64,000 nucleotides of DNA from Hysterangium stoloniferum (GCA_015178975.1 WHVD01000024.1:496001-560000), one strand, 5' to 3'. Counted from the first letter of the stretch, positions 31,511 to 44,049 are shown. Made by a program: numbers and translations. The notes: generated from the letters alone by a model not told the origin.

Positions 31511-32519
31511 AGCCCTTGTATTGACCTGCAGCTCAGGTTGATTTCCCCATCGTCACTTTCCATTATGACATCATTCTTCCTATGCTGTTTTCGCTTTTAT
31601 AGGCGAAGTCCTTCACCCTTGTCTACGAATGCCCCTCTCTATTGGTAGGCTGGCACGGGCCATTACTTAGTACGCAGGTCGTACATCGGGTTTATCTGGT
31701 ACTTGTACCTCTATATCCATCGTCTACTAAAAGGAAGGAGTGCCAGGGTTCATCTCAATCGTTCGCTGTTCATCCTGGAAACCAAAATGATGCAACAGAT
31801 TTGCCACGTAAGTAAATCAAAGGCAACTCGCATCCAAGTTGGTTCTTTTCAAATTTATTTTAATCCTACAAAGTGTATATCAGTGGCATAGTCTAACCAT
31901 AATTCATTGCTTTACAGAGGATTCTAGGTATTACATACCTGAACCATCTGCAATGGTTATAGATCTCCAAATTTCTGATGTGCAAGTCTAGAAATCATCA
32001 TTGGAGCCTTTGTTTAAATCACTTTTCCACTGTTAAAACTGTACACAAAAATATATTTCGTGAGGGACATTGTGGGTGATATTTATACTCACTATTGAGG
32101 TTCATTCACACTGCTACTTATAGCATGCATTTATCTGGTGAGATTTCTGTGCTTCCTGTTTAATTGTATTGAAATTTGTAATAAGAAGAAACTCAACTCA
32201 ATGATAGTCTAGTCAGGATAATGGCAAGCAATGTGGTTTCTTCATGCACCCTTGCCACATCAAACCAATCTTCATAAAATAATAACTACAATGTACATCA
32301 GAACAATTATGTATGTGGATTTCAGTGAGGAAAAAGCTTGAAGGAGCTCAGGTGACCAAAGTGTTAGGAAAGGTCCAGGCATTTGTGACTACTTGCCACT
32401 TAACTTACATTCAAACAATTATGCGTCACAATTTTCTATTTATTCAGGTGTCTCCTTATCAGACTGTGTCAAGTTGCATTGAATTATTCCGAAATTACAT
32501 ATAGTATATTTTATGCTCC
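31511..32519. other. No supported gene
   Basis: AT-rich; only two frames near 62 codons. A few phrases (for example gcttcctgtttaatt near 32153) recur near 62300, hinting at old dispersed repeat sequence. Confidence 0.25.
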
Positions 32520-34768
32520 AAGGCTAACATTATCTTAGTGCCTGGTCAGTGTTAAATAGTGGATAAATATTCAAACATGAGGTTGGGTTTTACTATGGAA
32601 AAAGTCCAAGTTTTCAACATGCATGGAGGGAAACGTGATGTGGTGTCTCGAGGAGAATAACACATTGGTACCCAAGATAGCCCTTGGGTTTTGGGAAGCA
32701 AGTAGTAAAGACACCCGGCTACTCTACTTATGATGGAAACCTTGATAATGTGTTAGGAAAACCAATTGAAAACCATGTATTTCTGTTAGGAGTCACCTTT
32801 TCAGAAGCCCATCTGTAGTATTACCCTTCCCAGCAATCTGCCATTCAGTGCTGCTGACACCATTGTCCCTGACACTGGTGTCACAACAACACATTTGTTG
32901 AGTGATTTCCTTATAGGTGTTAGGATACACACACAGGGCAGGTTTCCGGAGAAACCCGTGGGATATCCGGTAGGACTTGGCTTCAGCTTATAGGCTGCGC
33001 CCTCGCTAGATCTTGTTGTCCAATTTCAAACAGACGGATGGGAGTCCCGGAGAGTCCGGGCGGGGTTCGTGGGTCGTAGGTCATGAGTCAGGGGTCGTGA
33101 GTCGAGATAGTTGAGAGGGATAGATGTGCCGGAGCCCGTGGGCTCCGACTAGTGTGAGCGGTCTGATAAGAGTAGGGTTTTTAGAGTGGAAAATATATTA
33201 GATTACTGGGGGGAATCTAAGCTAATTTTCTGACTGGATTGTATGTACAACATCTACCAGTTTATATAGACCATGGAGTGAATGACATACCAAATCCAGT
33301 AATGACGAAACGAAACTAACAAAACATAAAATGGGAATAGTAAACACCAAGTTTGGTGTTAGGAATGGGATGGAACGGAGTGGAGTCCGAATCGTGACAA
33401 AGCATAACCCATAACGGGAAATGGAGTGGGAGCGGAGTCCTAAATCGTGACAGGTCATTTGACTAAAATGGGAATGGGGCTCGATTAGAGTGGTGACGGG
33501 ATTCTAAGCGGGGTCCAGTGACTGATGCGTGGGACGAAGATGGACAAAGACAGAGATGGAGTCCAGGGGGAGTCCGGTGGCTGACATGTGTCTTAATGAG
33601 GTCGAACATAACTAGTCTTGACGTAATGGAGTCCAGGCGGGAAATCCTATAAACAGACGATTGGTGCTTGTAGCGCGTGGGGGCGTATGGGTTAGTGCCT
33701 GGAGTCCAGTGGGATTGTCCGGTCGTAACAATAGGGTCACACATCACCTATTTCCTCATGATGGCCTTCCTCTATTCCTTCTATCATTTCCTTGTGGTAT
33801 TCACTTTCTTTTGAATTCCTATTGTTTTGTTTAATCTGTATATTCATCATTTTGACCTGTTACCCGTTTGCCACATTTTACTCTTCCAACTATGCTTGTA
33901 ATTCCACTTTGAAACTCCATCATGTCCTATACCATTCTGTGGGGCTAGGTAGTATAAATTCCTTTACTTGGACTCTACTATTCCTCAGTTTGAATATAGA
34001 CTTTGGTCGCCTTGTTCTAGTCTTCACACAAACTTAACACAAGTACTTAGTCCTTTGGCTAGCCTGAGATTTAATCCACCTTCAACCTTAGACTGGGGCC
34101 CTCTAGTTACTAGCTAAGTGTTGATTGACTGATAGTTTTGATAGGTATGTACTTCTTGTTTGCTTGAAATACCAGAGCAACCAGACAATTTGTGTAGAAG
34201 GCAAGCTCCACTTTTTTTAGAACTGGAGCCCTGGTTAAGTACATATGTACAGACCTCCCCGTCTTCCACCTAGTATGCTCTGTATCCCAATCCCTTCCCA
34301 ATTTCTACATAATCCTGCCCTTCAGAGAATTCAATGAAAACTGGGATTTTATATGCAAAAAAACCCTATTCCAAGACAAGGGTTTTCATAAAGTTTTGTC
34401 AAGGGGAAAACCTTCAAGAAATGTAGAATCTAACTGCGTTTGAAATCATTGAAAAAGTTATATATTTCAACAAAGGTTTCCTTGGTCACAAACACTATGG
34501 AAATGTGTTTGTGAAATCTTGACAGTTTCACCTGTATTTCCTTGAAGGTCTTTTAGGGTATGAAAACCCCTGAACCAATTTGTACAGATTCAGCATAACA
34601 ATCATCCCCAGTTGTCACAAATGGTTTGTGACCAATTATGACTCATCACACATACAACTCCTATGACATTGTTTCACCCTCACACCATTCTACTTCAGAT
34701 ATATAAATCATAGATCTAGCATGCTATTTACCGGTCCATTATACACCCATCATAAGAGACTGAGTTTA
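32520..34768 (+). repeat. Dispersed 1.3-kb repeat, copy B, interrupted by a solo LTR
   Basis: Matches 3040-4355 once the LTR at 32918-33730 is removed. It carries the same conserved 63-codon minus-strand frame (34110-34301). It ends at gagactgagtttatt and is directly followed by the 34771-35110 repeat, whereas copy A is followed by different sequence. Confidence 0.6.
32918..33730 (+). mobile_element. Solo LTR (813 bp) with perfect 5-bp target duplication
   Basis: Begins TGTTAGGATAC, ends GGTCGTAACA, flanked by atagg at 32913-32917 and 33731-33735. The empty site is seen in the paralogous repeat near 3328 (ccttttagggtcacac). It shares ggacttggcttcagctta with the LTRs at 4497 and 8303 but is otherwise diverged, so it belongs to a related family. 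Confidence 0.9.
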
Positions 34769-34770
34769 TT

Positions 34771-35110
34771 GAAATTATCTACACACATATACCAATACTG
34801 TCCTATTTGGTAAGAGAAGAATATTGTTTTAGAAGAGGCGTCAGGTGACATAGTTAATAAGTTGTTTATGGTGAAAAACAAGTTTGGGATCTATCTTTTA
34901 TAGATTGGGAAAGTGGGTTTTTAAAAAAGGTTGGACACAGGTGACCTGTCACACATATCAGTCTGCAGTCTTGATGCTATGTCCAGAAAGAATTATACAA
35001 TATTGTTTCACCCTGATGTCTATAGGTCCAAAGAACCAATTTGTGACCTAACTTCTGATCAATGTAAATGTATCAAGGAGTGCTCTATGTAGGACCTCTT
35101 GTGTGTGGCT
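34771..35110. repeat. Copy of the 22330-22690 segment
   Basis: Same orientation as 22340-22690. Several CG sites there read TG or CA here, for example gcgacgcgtc versus gtgacctgtc. No intact frame. Confidence 0.5.
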
Positions 35111-35802
35111 CACGTGCTTTGTGTGACCCCAAGTCACACTGAAATAATAGGATTGTCCTCGCCGGGCTGTTCCTTGTATAAACATTGAACTTCAGTGGGG
35201 TTGTGTAAATTGTGAAAGTTGTTCAAGGGGGTGGCAGTTTAACTGTTGTCAGCAGTGCAGCCAAGATCCATAAAGGATGGTGTTTACGTATGGCTCTGGA
35301 GAAGAAAGAAGAAATAGATTTACATCCTTCATAGTCCTCAAACTTGGCATCCCACATATTGTGCCTGCCACCTGAGATAATCACAGCAATTAAAACAGTC
35401 GATCAAGCATAGGCAAGCCTCATGGCAGAATAGGCGCCATTGTCGCCAGTCTCCTTCATACTGGGGAGTGCATTATTCTTATAGTCCAATCAGTTCAAGT
35501 CTTTAAATCCATTAAATGAATATTATTGACCATAGCACAAGGGATATTCATTTTAAATTTATGAATGGTGTCGAGACCAAGGGTGTTATGTATTTTTAAA
35601 GGTTTTTCTATTTTTTGCAATTTCCCCAAAACAAGATTCTTAACAAAGGCTCTAAAAATGTACTTATATCGCTATGGTAAAATTGTACAGTATTCCTTTG
35701 AATTATCTTGAAATTATGCAAATTATTTTGTATTTTTATCTGAAGAACTGAGTACACTACGAAATTTCTACTTTTATTCTTTTTTAACTATACAGTATAC
35801 CG
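35111..35802. other. No supported gene
   Basis: AT-rich, many stops in all frames, no repeat partner found in the window. Confidence 0.3.
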
Positions 35803-35849
35803 GCCACCTGGCGCTTATTACACAATGCGCGGGAATATTCTTCACAACA

Positions 35850-36065
35850 AGTGACCGGTCATCACAATGAGTGACCATTGTCACAATGAGTGACTGTTGT
35901 CACAATGAGTGACTGTTGTCACAAGGGCGCATGACAGTCACAAGGGTGTGTGACAGTCACAAGAGCATGTGACAGTCACAAGAGCACGTGACAGTCACAA
36001 GAGCACGTGACAGTCACAAGGGCGCGCGACAGTCACAAAAAGATACGCGATAGTCACAAGGTGCC
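35850..36065. repeat. Regular 19-20-bp tandem array (GTGACAGTCACAAG core)
   Basis: About eleven units, the best reading gtgacagtcacaagagcac repeated with few changes. The core contains gtgac and gtcac as an inverted pair. It corresponds to the less regular array in copy A. Confidence 0.65.
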
Positions 36066-36260
36066 ATGGGTGTCACATGTGCAGTAGTGCGGGAATGTCA
36101 TGTCATATATTATGACATTTGGGAATATTATGTCATATATCATGTCATCATATATACTACAATAGAGAATGGCGGAAATGTCTAAAACATTCCAAGTAAA
36201 ATAGCTAAAATAGGATAGAAATAAAGTTCAATATGTCTCTAAATGTCTCACATCTCAGTG

Positions 36261-36268
36261 TATATAAG
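36261..36268 (+). promoter_or_regulatory. TATA-like box of repeat copy B
   Basis: TATATAAG followed by gagctctgctcc, conserved with copy A. Confidence 0.5.
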
Positions 36269-37206
36269 GAGCTCTGCTCCAGCCATGAAATATAACCAAT
36301 TTTATCAACCCATTTACACCACATCTGTGTGTCACTGTAGCAAGCAGCCTACTCCACCCCAATCTGGACAGTTGGACATCTAATTCCACCTCTATCAGAG
36401 CTGTTGGAAACCCTTGCCACCTCTATCAGAGTTGTTGGCCCAATCAGATTCCTTGTCACCTCAATCTGAGTTGTTGACTGATCTGTTGTTCACCTTGTCA
36501 CCTCAATCTGAGTTGTTGACTTATTTGTTCCCCCTTGCCACCTCTTAATTGAGTAGCTGGCTTTATTACTTTTTCTGACTTCTATTTAAGTTGTTGGAAT
36601 CCGTTGCCACCTTGGTTAGAGTTGTTGGCTATCAACCAAGTAATAAATAAATTGTTTGTTTGATTGTTTGAAATTAGAATATAATTCTAATTTCTCCTGG
36701 TTTGGCTTATAGTTAAATACTGAGAATATTCTTGCAGAATCATTAAGACTACATTAAGATCCTGATAAGTTAGTATCACAGTAGATCCAGTAGATAATTT
36801 AAATAAAGTATATATTGTCAAATATTGTTTTATTCTATAATTGATCTTTTGACCTGTTTATTAATATTTTTACTGTTTGATAAATAGTATAAAATATATA
36901 TAAACTAGCTAGAATTGAAGTTCAATCTAGTTTTGGAATCAGTAAATTGTTATTCATATTTTAGTGGTTGTTTTCACAGAAAAAGAACAAGATAAGCAGC
37001 TCTCAAAACATTCTTTGCGAAGTGGGGTGCATATATTCAAGTAAACTCTTGACTTTAGGGGTTCTAAGTCTATTTAAGCTGCCACTGATTAATATCAAAT
37101 ACTTAAATTATTTTACCTTGTAGTGAATTGAGTATTTGCACACTTTGATAGAGCATTGGACTCCTTTTTCCAGAAAATAATATTAAAATAAGGCTAATAC
37201 ATTACA

Positions 37207-37779
37207 AAGGGGTAAATATGACAACCCAGTTCTGTTGTGACAATCCAAATTTTGATAATGGATAAAGTAAATTGGAATAGGAAAAAGTTAAATCCTGTTG
37301 ACATTTACCATGAGGGAAATACAATATGAAAAAGAGATGAAATAATGTGAAGGTCTGATGGGATAACCTTTTCATTGTTTTCTATTCCTTAGTAGCTCAA
37401 CCTCTGAACATTTAGTGATAATAATTGTAGAAAGAGATTAATGAGTGGAAGAGAATGTAATACCCCAACAGATATCCCAGATCTGTATAATAGATATAAT
37501 GTCTCAGTTGACATGAAGAGAGAATCAACTAGAATTGACTGATGTACCTGTCTACCAAAGTGTTAATGTGCTATCAGCAAATACTAAGTGTGAAGAAAAC
37601 ATACCTCAGTTGACGCAAAGGGAGAATTGACTTGAGTGTTAGATATGAAAGAAAGCTGAGTATTTACAGTATGTCAAAGAAAAACAATAGAAAGGAAAAA
37701 AAAACCAAGGTGACAATGCCAGGTGATGTGTTGGTAAGAGTGAAAAACATGTGACTCTCATGTGAACACTGCTCTGAAC
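37207..37779. other. No supported gene
   Basis: AT-rich and CG-poor, without open frames of note. Confidence 0.3.
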
Positions 37780-37787
37780 CTTCTCTC

Positions 37788-38709
37788 TAGGGTGACCTTA
37801 TAAACCCACTCCAATGTGGAAATGTTATATTAGGTGACATTAGGCGACAGCACCCACATGCTTTATAATACATATTCACGTCATTTGTATCACATTTGTT
37901 TCATCACAGCATCAAATAAAGTTTGTTTTCATCCAATATTCACATCATTATGACAGCAGAAGCAGTGAAACTAGCTATCAAGCAACTCCTCACTGAAAAA
38001 GTATACACTGCAAACCCTCATTGTTTCCAGTTGCTAGGTGACACTTGGAAGGAATGGTTGAAACTACAATCTTAAAAGACCAATTGGCATCTTAAAAAAC
38101 ATTATGTTCCCAGTATGTTTCCATGTCTGCTAAAATTGACAAACTACATTATCTAACATGTTCAGAAAAACACATCACATGGTGAAGTAAATATTTGTGG
38201 AAAGACATTTACGAGTGTGACCATGCTGGTTCATACCATTGTCAGGCTAACAATGATGCAAGTCCTAGCAAATGAGACCAATGCAATACAAGTATTAAAT
38301 GTGATTGCAATGTGAAGGTACATATATATCACAACTTGTGGATGCGACAGGGGTGTAGGTTGAATATCATTGGATGCATAATGGTCATGGTCTGTATTTT
38401 TAGTGCATTGATAATGTTTTCTTATAATTGAAGCTTTCAATGATATGAAAGCTTCGAGGCTCTAGTTTATCCGAGAAAGGATATTTTATTAGACAAGCTT
38501 GGCTAAACAACAACTATGTAGAATATAATTTTTTATTAATATAATAAAGCTTGATAATTAACTTGATAACTTTTTGACGATGAAAACAAACTTTATTTGA
38601 CGCTGTGACCAAACAAACGTGACAAACGACGCGAATATGTATTACAAACCATGTGGGTGCTGTCGGCTAATGTAACATTCCCACGTTGGAGTGGGTTTAT
38701 AAGGTCACC
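37788..38709. mobile_element. Non-autonomous hAT-like element (922 bp) with 8-bp target duplication
   Basis: Terminal inverted repeats of roughly 145-160 bp: left from ggtgaccttataaaccc (37791), right ending in its inverse ggtcacc (38709). The octamer cttctctc stands on both sides (37780-37787 and 38710-38717). An 8-bp duplication and a TAGGG-like left end suit hAT elements. The interior holds only a 69-codon frame and no transposase. The right repeat has CG at several sites where the left has TG or CA. Confidence 0.75.
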
Positions 38710-38726
38710 CTTCTCTCCGTTCTCAC

Positions 38727-39624
38727 AATATTTTACCTTACAGCACCGTCTTATATTCGCCTATGAAAGATTCCAACCAGTCTGATTCTGACGCACACCA
38801 TTCCACATTGGGATCTCCTGGCGAATGGCGAAGGAATAATTGATTTGACTCTGAAGCTGATAGCTGGATCTTCCGAGTCCGTATGTACCACATTGCGCAG
38901 CTTGATACCATCTCCATTCTCGTTTCTCTCCTTTCACATTGTGACACCATGCGCGGCTCGACCAATCACCAATCCACGAGATACCGGCTTGAGCATTTAT
39001 ATTTCACTCGGCGTTCCTTCCTTTGCATGGTCACCACACCTTGCACTCGTGTGTCGGTAGGGTTCTAATTAGATCCCCACATCAGTGTTGGAGTAAAATG
39101 GTTAGCCTGACAAAGGTCTTGCACAATCAATCGGACACATTTCTTATTCGTTCCTCTTGGATAATGCCGAGAGATCTCAACCAACCCATGAGGAGCTCAA
39201 TAGCGTCGCTCTTATTTCACTCACTTATCAACAACAATGAGCTGCTGATTAACCAGCTGAATGTTTTTCTTCACTCATGGATTCCTTTTTACACTATATT
39301 CTCTATTTTCTGTGGTCCAGCTTTGTCTTAAATTCGCATATGAAATTACCACACCAATCTAGTTCTGACTCAAATGAGTCCATATTGGCCGCAGTTGTCA
39401 GATGGGGAAAACTTAATTGCCATTCCGCTGAAGCCAATAATATCTGGAGCTTCTGACCCGGAATTCGGGTACAACGCAGCTCACGATCTCAATACCATCC
39501 CAATTCTTGCTTGTCTCCTTACACATCCAGATGTCAAGACACAATGCACAGCGCATCAAGAACCGGGTCACCATTAAGTGTCTTGAACATTTAGTTTTCC
39601 CCGGCCTCTCTTTCCTCTTGTTGG
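38727..39624 (+). pseudogene. RF1 family fragment with exon 6 present twice
   Basis: Two successive copies of the RF1 exon-6 region. The first, 38760-39060, has LIAGSSE and GSTNHQSTRYRLEHLYFT-like readings. The second, 39340-39620, reads PLKPIISGASDPEFGYNAAH and PILACLLTHPD. Both follow the RF1 intron-5 type sequence ending ccaaccag or a decayed form of it. The exon after the first copy (KVLHNQSDTFLI) is also present. Stops and frame changes are frequent. Confidence 0.5.
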
Positions 39625-40877
39625 TGGCCACATTTCAATGATATATGGGTAGCATCTCCTTCGAACTCCATATCAGAGTTGGAAAAATGCGGTTTGACCT
39701 GGTGAACGTCGTGCTCAATAATTAGAAACGATTTTCAATGAGATATCGCCGGCATCCTTGGAACACACTAAGAGGAGGATCTCATTGCCTTTATAGTTCG
39801 CTTTAAAGGAAGATTAACCTTTGCGTTAACCTGGGTAGTTTGAGGGAATCTCAGAGTGCATACAATAACTTGTTATCCTTATTGCTGTGAATCCTGTGTA
39901 AGAACAGCCACAAGTCTGTACAACACTCCGACTGACTGCACCATAAAAGCCCGCACCCCCTTCTAGTGCAAGTATGACTGCCCCGCACAAATGTCTTCTT
40001 TCAATGAGCCAACTCTGGGGAATCACAATGAGGCAACGATTCAGAGCTACCTTGAAGGCGTTTAGGAGCTGCCACCCTAATTTTGATGAGGTTGCATCAA
40101 CATTTATCATACACATCGCACATTATCTATCATAATTTCGTCACTTCTTTCCCATGTATAGATCGTGGAAGCAATCTGCCACGTGCGTCAGCTCTCTGTA
40201 GAGGAGCTCACGGCGATCGGAAGGTGCATTGAATTCGGTAACAACCGTGCGTCGCGACATCACAATATTTTATCTATCCCACGAAAATCATAACTGACTA
40301 CATCACCCACAACCACCTTCCATTTATGAATATCAGATGCGGCTTCTCGTGTGTTGTATCCACCAAGCTGCATGGTTTCGAGATATTGCTAGAGCTGTAT
40401 CGAAGGTTTAGTGGACAACACAAATATGCATATGGCGTCATTGTCACGTCATATTGATTGGAGGACAGCACATTCCCTATTTTGGAGTATTCACTGCTTG
40501 CAAAACTTCTTAGATGACAGCACGCTTCTCACTTATCACATCAAGCAGCTGAATGTGGTTTCTTCGCTCATTGGGCCCATCGTAAGGTACGTTCATAATA
40601 TTTACCTGCTAGCGCCCTCTCACATCCGCCTATGACACTTTCCTACCAGCCAGATCCTGATACAGACGCTTCCAAACTGGGATCTCCTAGCGTCTGGGGA
40701 AGGAATAACGGAGTTGACTCTAAAGCTGATGGATTTGGCGGAATGTCTGAACAGGACAAAGAGTAAGGTAGGGCCGGGACTTCTCAGAGTCGATTTTATC
40801 GAGGTACGTAATGGGATGTCTTCCATTGCTGCGTGTCCATTCAGAATTTGTATTAATAAATTGAACACATAATGCCA
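39625..40877 (+). pseudogene. RF1 deletion derivative, right arm of the inverted duplication
   Basis: Inverse copy of 24166-25418. In order it has the RF1 leader (cctgtgtaagaacagccacaag), exon 1 starting at a conserved ATG around 39990, the same jump into exon 3 (FDEVASTFIIHIA), a 3' splice-like ccatgtatag, exon 4 (SVEELTAIG), intron-4 donor ggtaacaacc, and exon 5 (40411-40580, HMASLSRHIDWRTAHSLFW). GTACGTTCAT follows at about 40585 as intron-5 donor and exon 6 starts. It directly follows another RF1 fragment in the same orientation. Confidence 0.7.
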
Positions 40878-41150
40878 GTATTTTATTTCGAGCATTATTG
40901 AGCCTCGGAGTTGAAGGCAAACTGGCTCAAACTATGTTGGTTTATGCCACCTGCAAATTCAGCTACTAAGCGAAGCAGTTGAAGTAAAAATAGCACCATT
41001 CCCCCAGTCTAGATAATATTTGTCTACATTATCTAAGAGAAATGATTATAAATACTGTCAAATTGATCGAGAAGTACCTTTCCCAGGCCAACCATATTGC
41101 TTCAACACTGAGACTTGATTTGAATTAGACGATACGGACGCACCAGTGAA
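40878..41150. other. No supported gene
   Basis: AT-rich stretch beyond the inverted-repeat arm; no frame or repeat recognised. Confidence 0.25.
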
Positions 41151-41400
41151 TGGTGTGACAGCGACGATAGAAAGGAATAGGCGTGAGAACTAGACCTTCA
41201 TTGTCAATCATGGATCGTTCGTTGATTGAGCGACGGATCACGTCCCAATGTGTAAAGAGAGAAATGAGTGGCGATGGTATTGAACATGCGCATCCTGCCA
41301 CACGTGGGTTTGTGGTCGAAAGATCTGGCTGTCAGAATCAGAGTAACCGCGCGTTGTCTTCGCCCCATAATGTGGCAACTTCAGAATTTTTGAGCACTAG
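41151..41400 (-). pseudogene. RF1 exon-6 fragment
   Basis: The reverse complement matches the exon-6 region at 23150-23400 and 47020-47240, including catcgccactcatttctct and caatcaacgaacgatcc. Orientation is opposite to the neighbouring RF1 copies. Confidence 0.45.
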
Positions 41401-42100
41401 GTTTCAGGGAAATACATTTTTTCTGATACCTGATCTGTTAATTGAGATGTTGTTAAGTTTTCGTGGTGCTGTTCCTAGACCGTATAACTTTCCATTTGTC
41501 TGAGTGAGGTGGCAGTACTCGTTGTAAACGGATGAGTACTACTATACATGACTCATCCTTATATAGCCTAGTAACCCACTTACTAATACCCCTGTATGGG
41601 TTGAGTCCTTGCCGCTCGTTTACCGAATTCCCAAAAGTTAAGAGATGTTACATATCCTTGATAACTTAAAGGATGTGGATGCTATCTAGAGCGATGCTCA
41701 TCGTTTACTGCTTCCGTGCCTGCCTGCTATAGTTGGCGAAATTATGGACTTCATGTTCAATTCAATCTTGATTCTCTGAAGACATTGAATGAGGAGAAAC
41801 TAAGTTCTATAATTCTGTCGTTTGACGAGTCAATTGGAGTTCGTATGCTCTTTGGCTAGCACCATTATGGCGACTGACTTAGCAACATTTTCTTTGTTAA
41901 AACGGGCTGGAAGCCTCATAGCTATGTTCCGGGGGTTATTTTCCGGAAAACAGAGACTTAACTTCAATTCGTCAAAGCTACCGACACATCAGTGAAATGT
42001 GTGGTGACTACGCATAGGAAGAAACAGCCGACGACAACCAATGTTCAAGAGGCTCACGGATCTAGTCCACGAGTTCGTCAAATCAGGTTGAATCAAATGA
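41401..42100. other. No supported gene
   Basis: Only short frames; the CG content is moderate, but no repeat or domain was recognised. Confidence 0.3.
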
Positions 42101-42530
42101 TTGCTTGGTTACTACTCGAAATTAAATAATTCAAACATGACAATTGGTGGAATGAACTCCAGTCAACCGGAATGGGAGCAGTAGAGGAAATTTCGTGATA
42201 GCGAGTAAATTGAATTGTCGTGGCATGTACTGTGACGTTAGCGACTGAAATATTGAACCACAACGCGGGCGATATTTCTGTTAGAATTTATTCATAGGTT
42301 GCAAGCCGTAAATAATTTTGTGTTAATTTATGATTTATAACACACGCACTTTCGTAGAATACGCTCGGCTAAATAGTACATTACAGTAGCTTAGTCATAC
42401 AAATAAAACCTTGTCCGTTTTTGTTATACCATCAACATCTTACAATTTCTCGTTTGTTGGCTGCTCCATGCGGCGGGTTGTCGTGGCTGTTCAGCTCTTA
42501 GTTGGGAAATGGTTCCACGTGACATGACCA
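42101..42530 (-). pseudogene. Fragment of the RF1-associated terminal block
   Basis: The reverse complement matches 48400-48640 and 53290-53520: gagctgaacagccacgac..., ccatggagcagccaa, and the start of the FELFHFES reading (tttgaattatttaatttcgag). Heavily mutated. Confidence 0.45.
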
Positions 42531-44049
42531 TGAGCTACCTTTCTATTAAAAATAGTATGAGTTGACTTATTGTGGTAATAGTCTTGTAATATAAGTATTT
42601 ATGTTTCAATCAATGAGTCAGTTAGTGAATCACCTTCTGATATAGTAGGTAGGATGCTAGTTTAGGTGTACACTGGTTCTGGCATGCATTAACCTCCAAA
42701 AACATGGTCCACAATTACCATCCTCCTATGAAAAAGTGAAGAAATAGGTGAACCACCTCTAAGAAAAGGGTGGTTTCATCACCAATTCCAACACATTCTC
42801 ATATCCAAGGTGAAATCTCATGACAATGTGAAGAATTGTTGGTGTTTTGATCATGGTGTTGTCCAATCCTGTGCTCCACATATGGTGCTTCCCAAGGTAA
42901 TGCATCGTAATGTAATGACTGTAGGGAAAATCTTCAGTGTAGCAGGAGAAGAACAAAAATATCCATTCAGAATACCATAAGGATCACTTGACAACAATTA
43001 AATTTCAGTGTCCTGGGGTCAGACCCAATATGACAGGAATTCCCATTAATGCAGGTTGGATGTACACATGTAGTCTTACAATATATCACTATCAGTCAAA
43101 ACCACAAATTCTACAAATTCAGAGATATCATCCACCCAGCTTTCATCAAAGACTCAGTGCACAGGTGTAATAAGAATAAGAAGTGATTTTATACCCTCTG
43201 AAATTGCTTCACATGATAATCTTCAATGCAGCCCCAGGAAAATGTCGAAACCATATATCTTGGTCAATGCAACCCATTAAAAGCTGAATAGGATGTTGGT
43301 CAACCCAATGACATTATGGCTTAGGGTGAAATATATGATGAACTACAAATGTGTTCGATTTCAACCATCATCCAAGTTGGGTTCCCTGTGTTCTCTTGGA
43401 TCTCATTGTATCTTTGCTTCCTATTTTCATTGTTTCCACTGTTCCTATTATCCTCCCTACTTCATAATTTTATTGTTCATAGTGTTTAAATACATAGCTG
43501 CATGAATAAAGGTTCCCTGTGTCATTGTGAGGGTCTTCTGCTCTACTCATGTGTATGTTAGAGACACATGAATCTCAGTAGACTGACTATTGAATTAATG
43601 GAATATCACCATGTTCCAAAAGTGTAGGACAGAAAAGAGCCAGCAACTGCACACATTCCTAATCACTTGTGACACAAACACAAAGAAGTACCAACAGAAA
43701 TCATGTTACATTGATAGTGTAAACCATTCACTGGGGAAACCACATTCCTCTATACTCATCCAGGATTCAAATAAAACATTATTGACAGAGCAGTGGAAGG
43801 TAGACATCTGGTGCATGTGGAAGATGGTTTCCACAATATATGGAAAGCCCACCAATGAGTGAAGTATCTTCATGATCAAAGGATGATAGATTTATGGCCA
43901 CTTGTGCAATCATGGTTGATGGAACATCATCAAAGGTAGTGTGCAGTGGTGGTTGGTAACAGTATTATCAAATAATGAAGTCATTTCAGGTGAGGGATTA
44001 CATCTATCTTATTGTTCGATGCCGTAAAATAAGAAGGTATCATCCAAAT
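42531..44049. repeat. Decayed repeat sequence related to 44.7 and 63.2 kb
   Basis: Phrases such as aaggtaatgcatc...atgact and tcagtgtagcaggagaa...atatccattcagaat (42890-42980) recur near 44690-44760 and 63195-63330. This indicates an old repeat in several copies. Short frames (the longest 83 codons, 43611-43862 plus) show no domain. Confidence 0.35.

Larger units (their letters stand above)
35803..37206 (+). repeat. LTR-like dispersed repeat, copy B
   Basis: Same orientation and layout as 9-1446. The GTGAC/GTCAC array (35850-36065) has about eleven regular units, such as gtgacagtcacaagagcac. TATATAAG lies at 36261-36268 and the ctatcagagttgttgg short repeats at 36350-36630. The promoter part is shorter than in copy A and almost lacks the heat-shock-like motifs. 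Confidence 0.6.
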
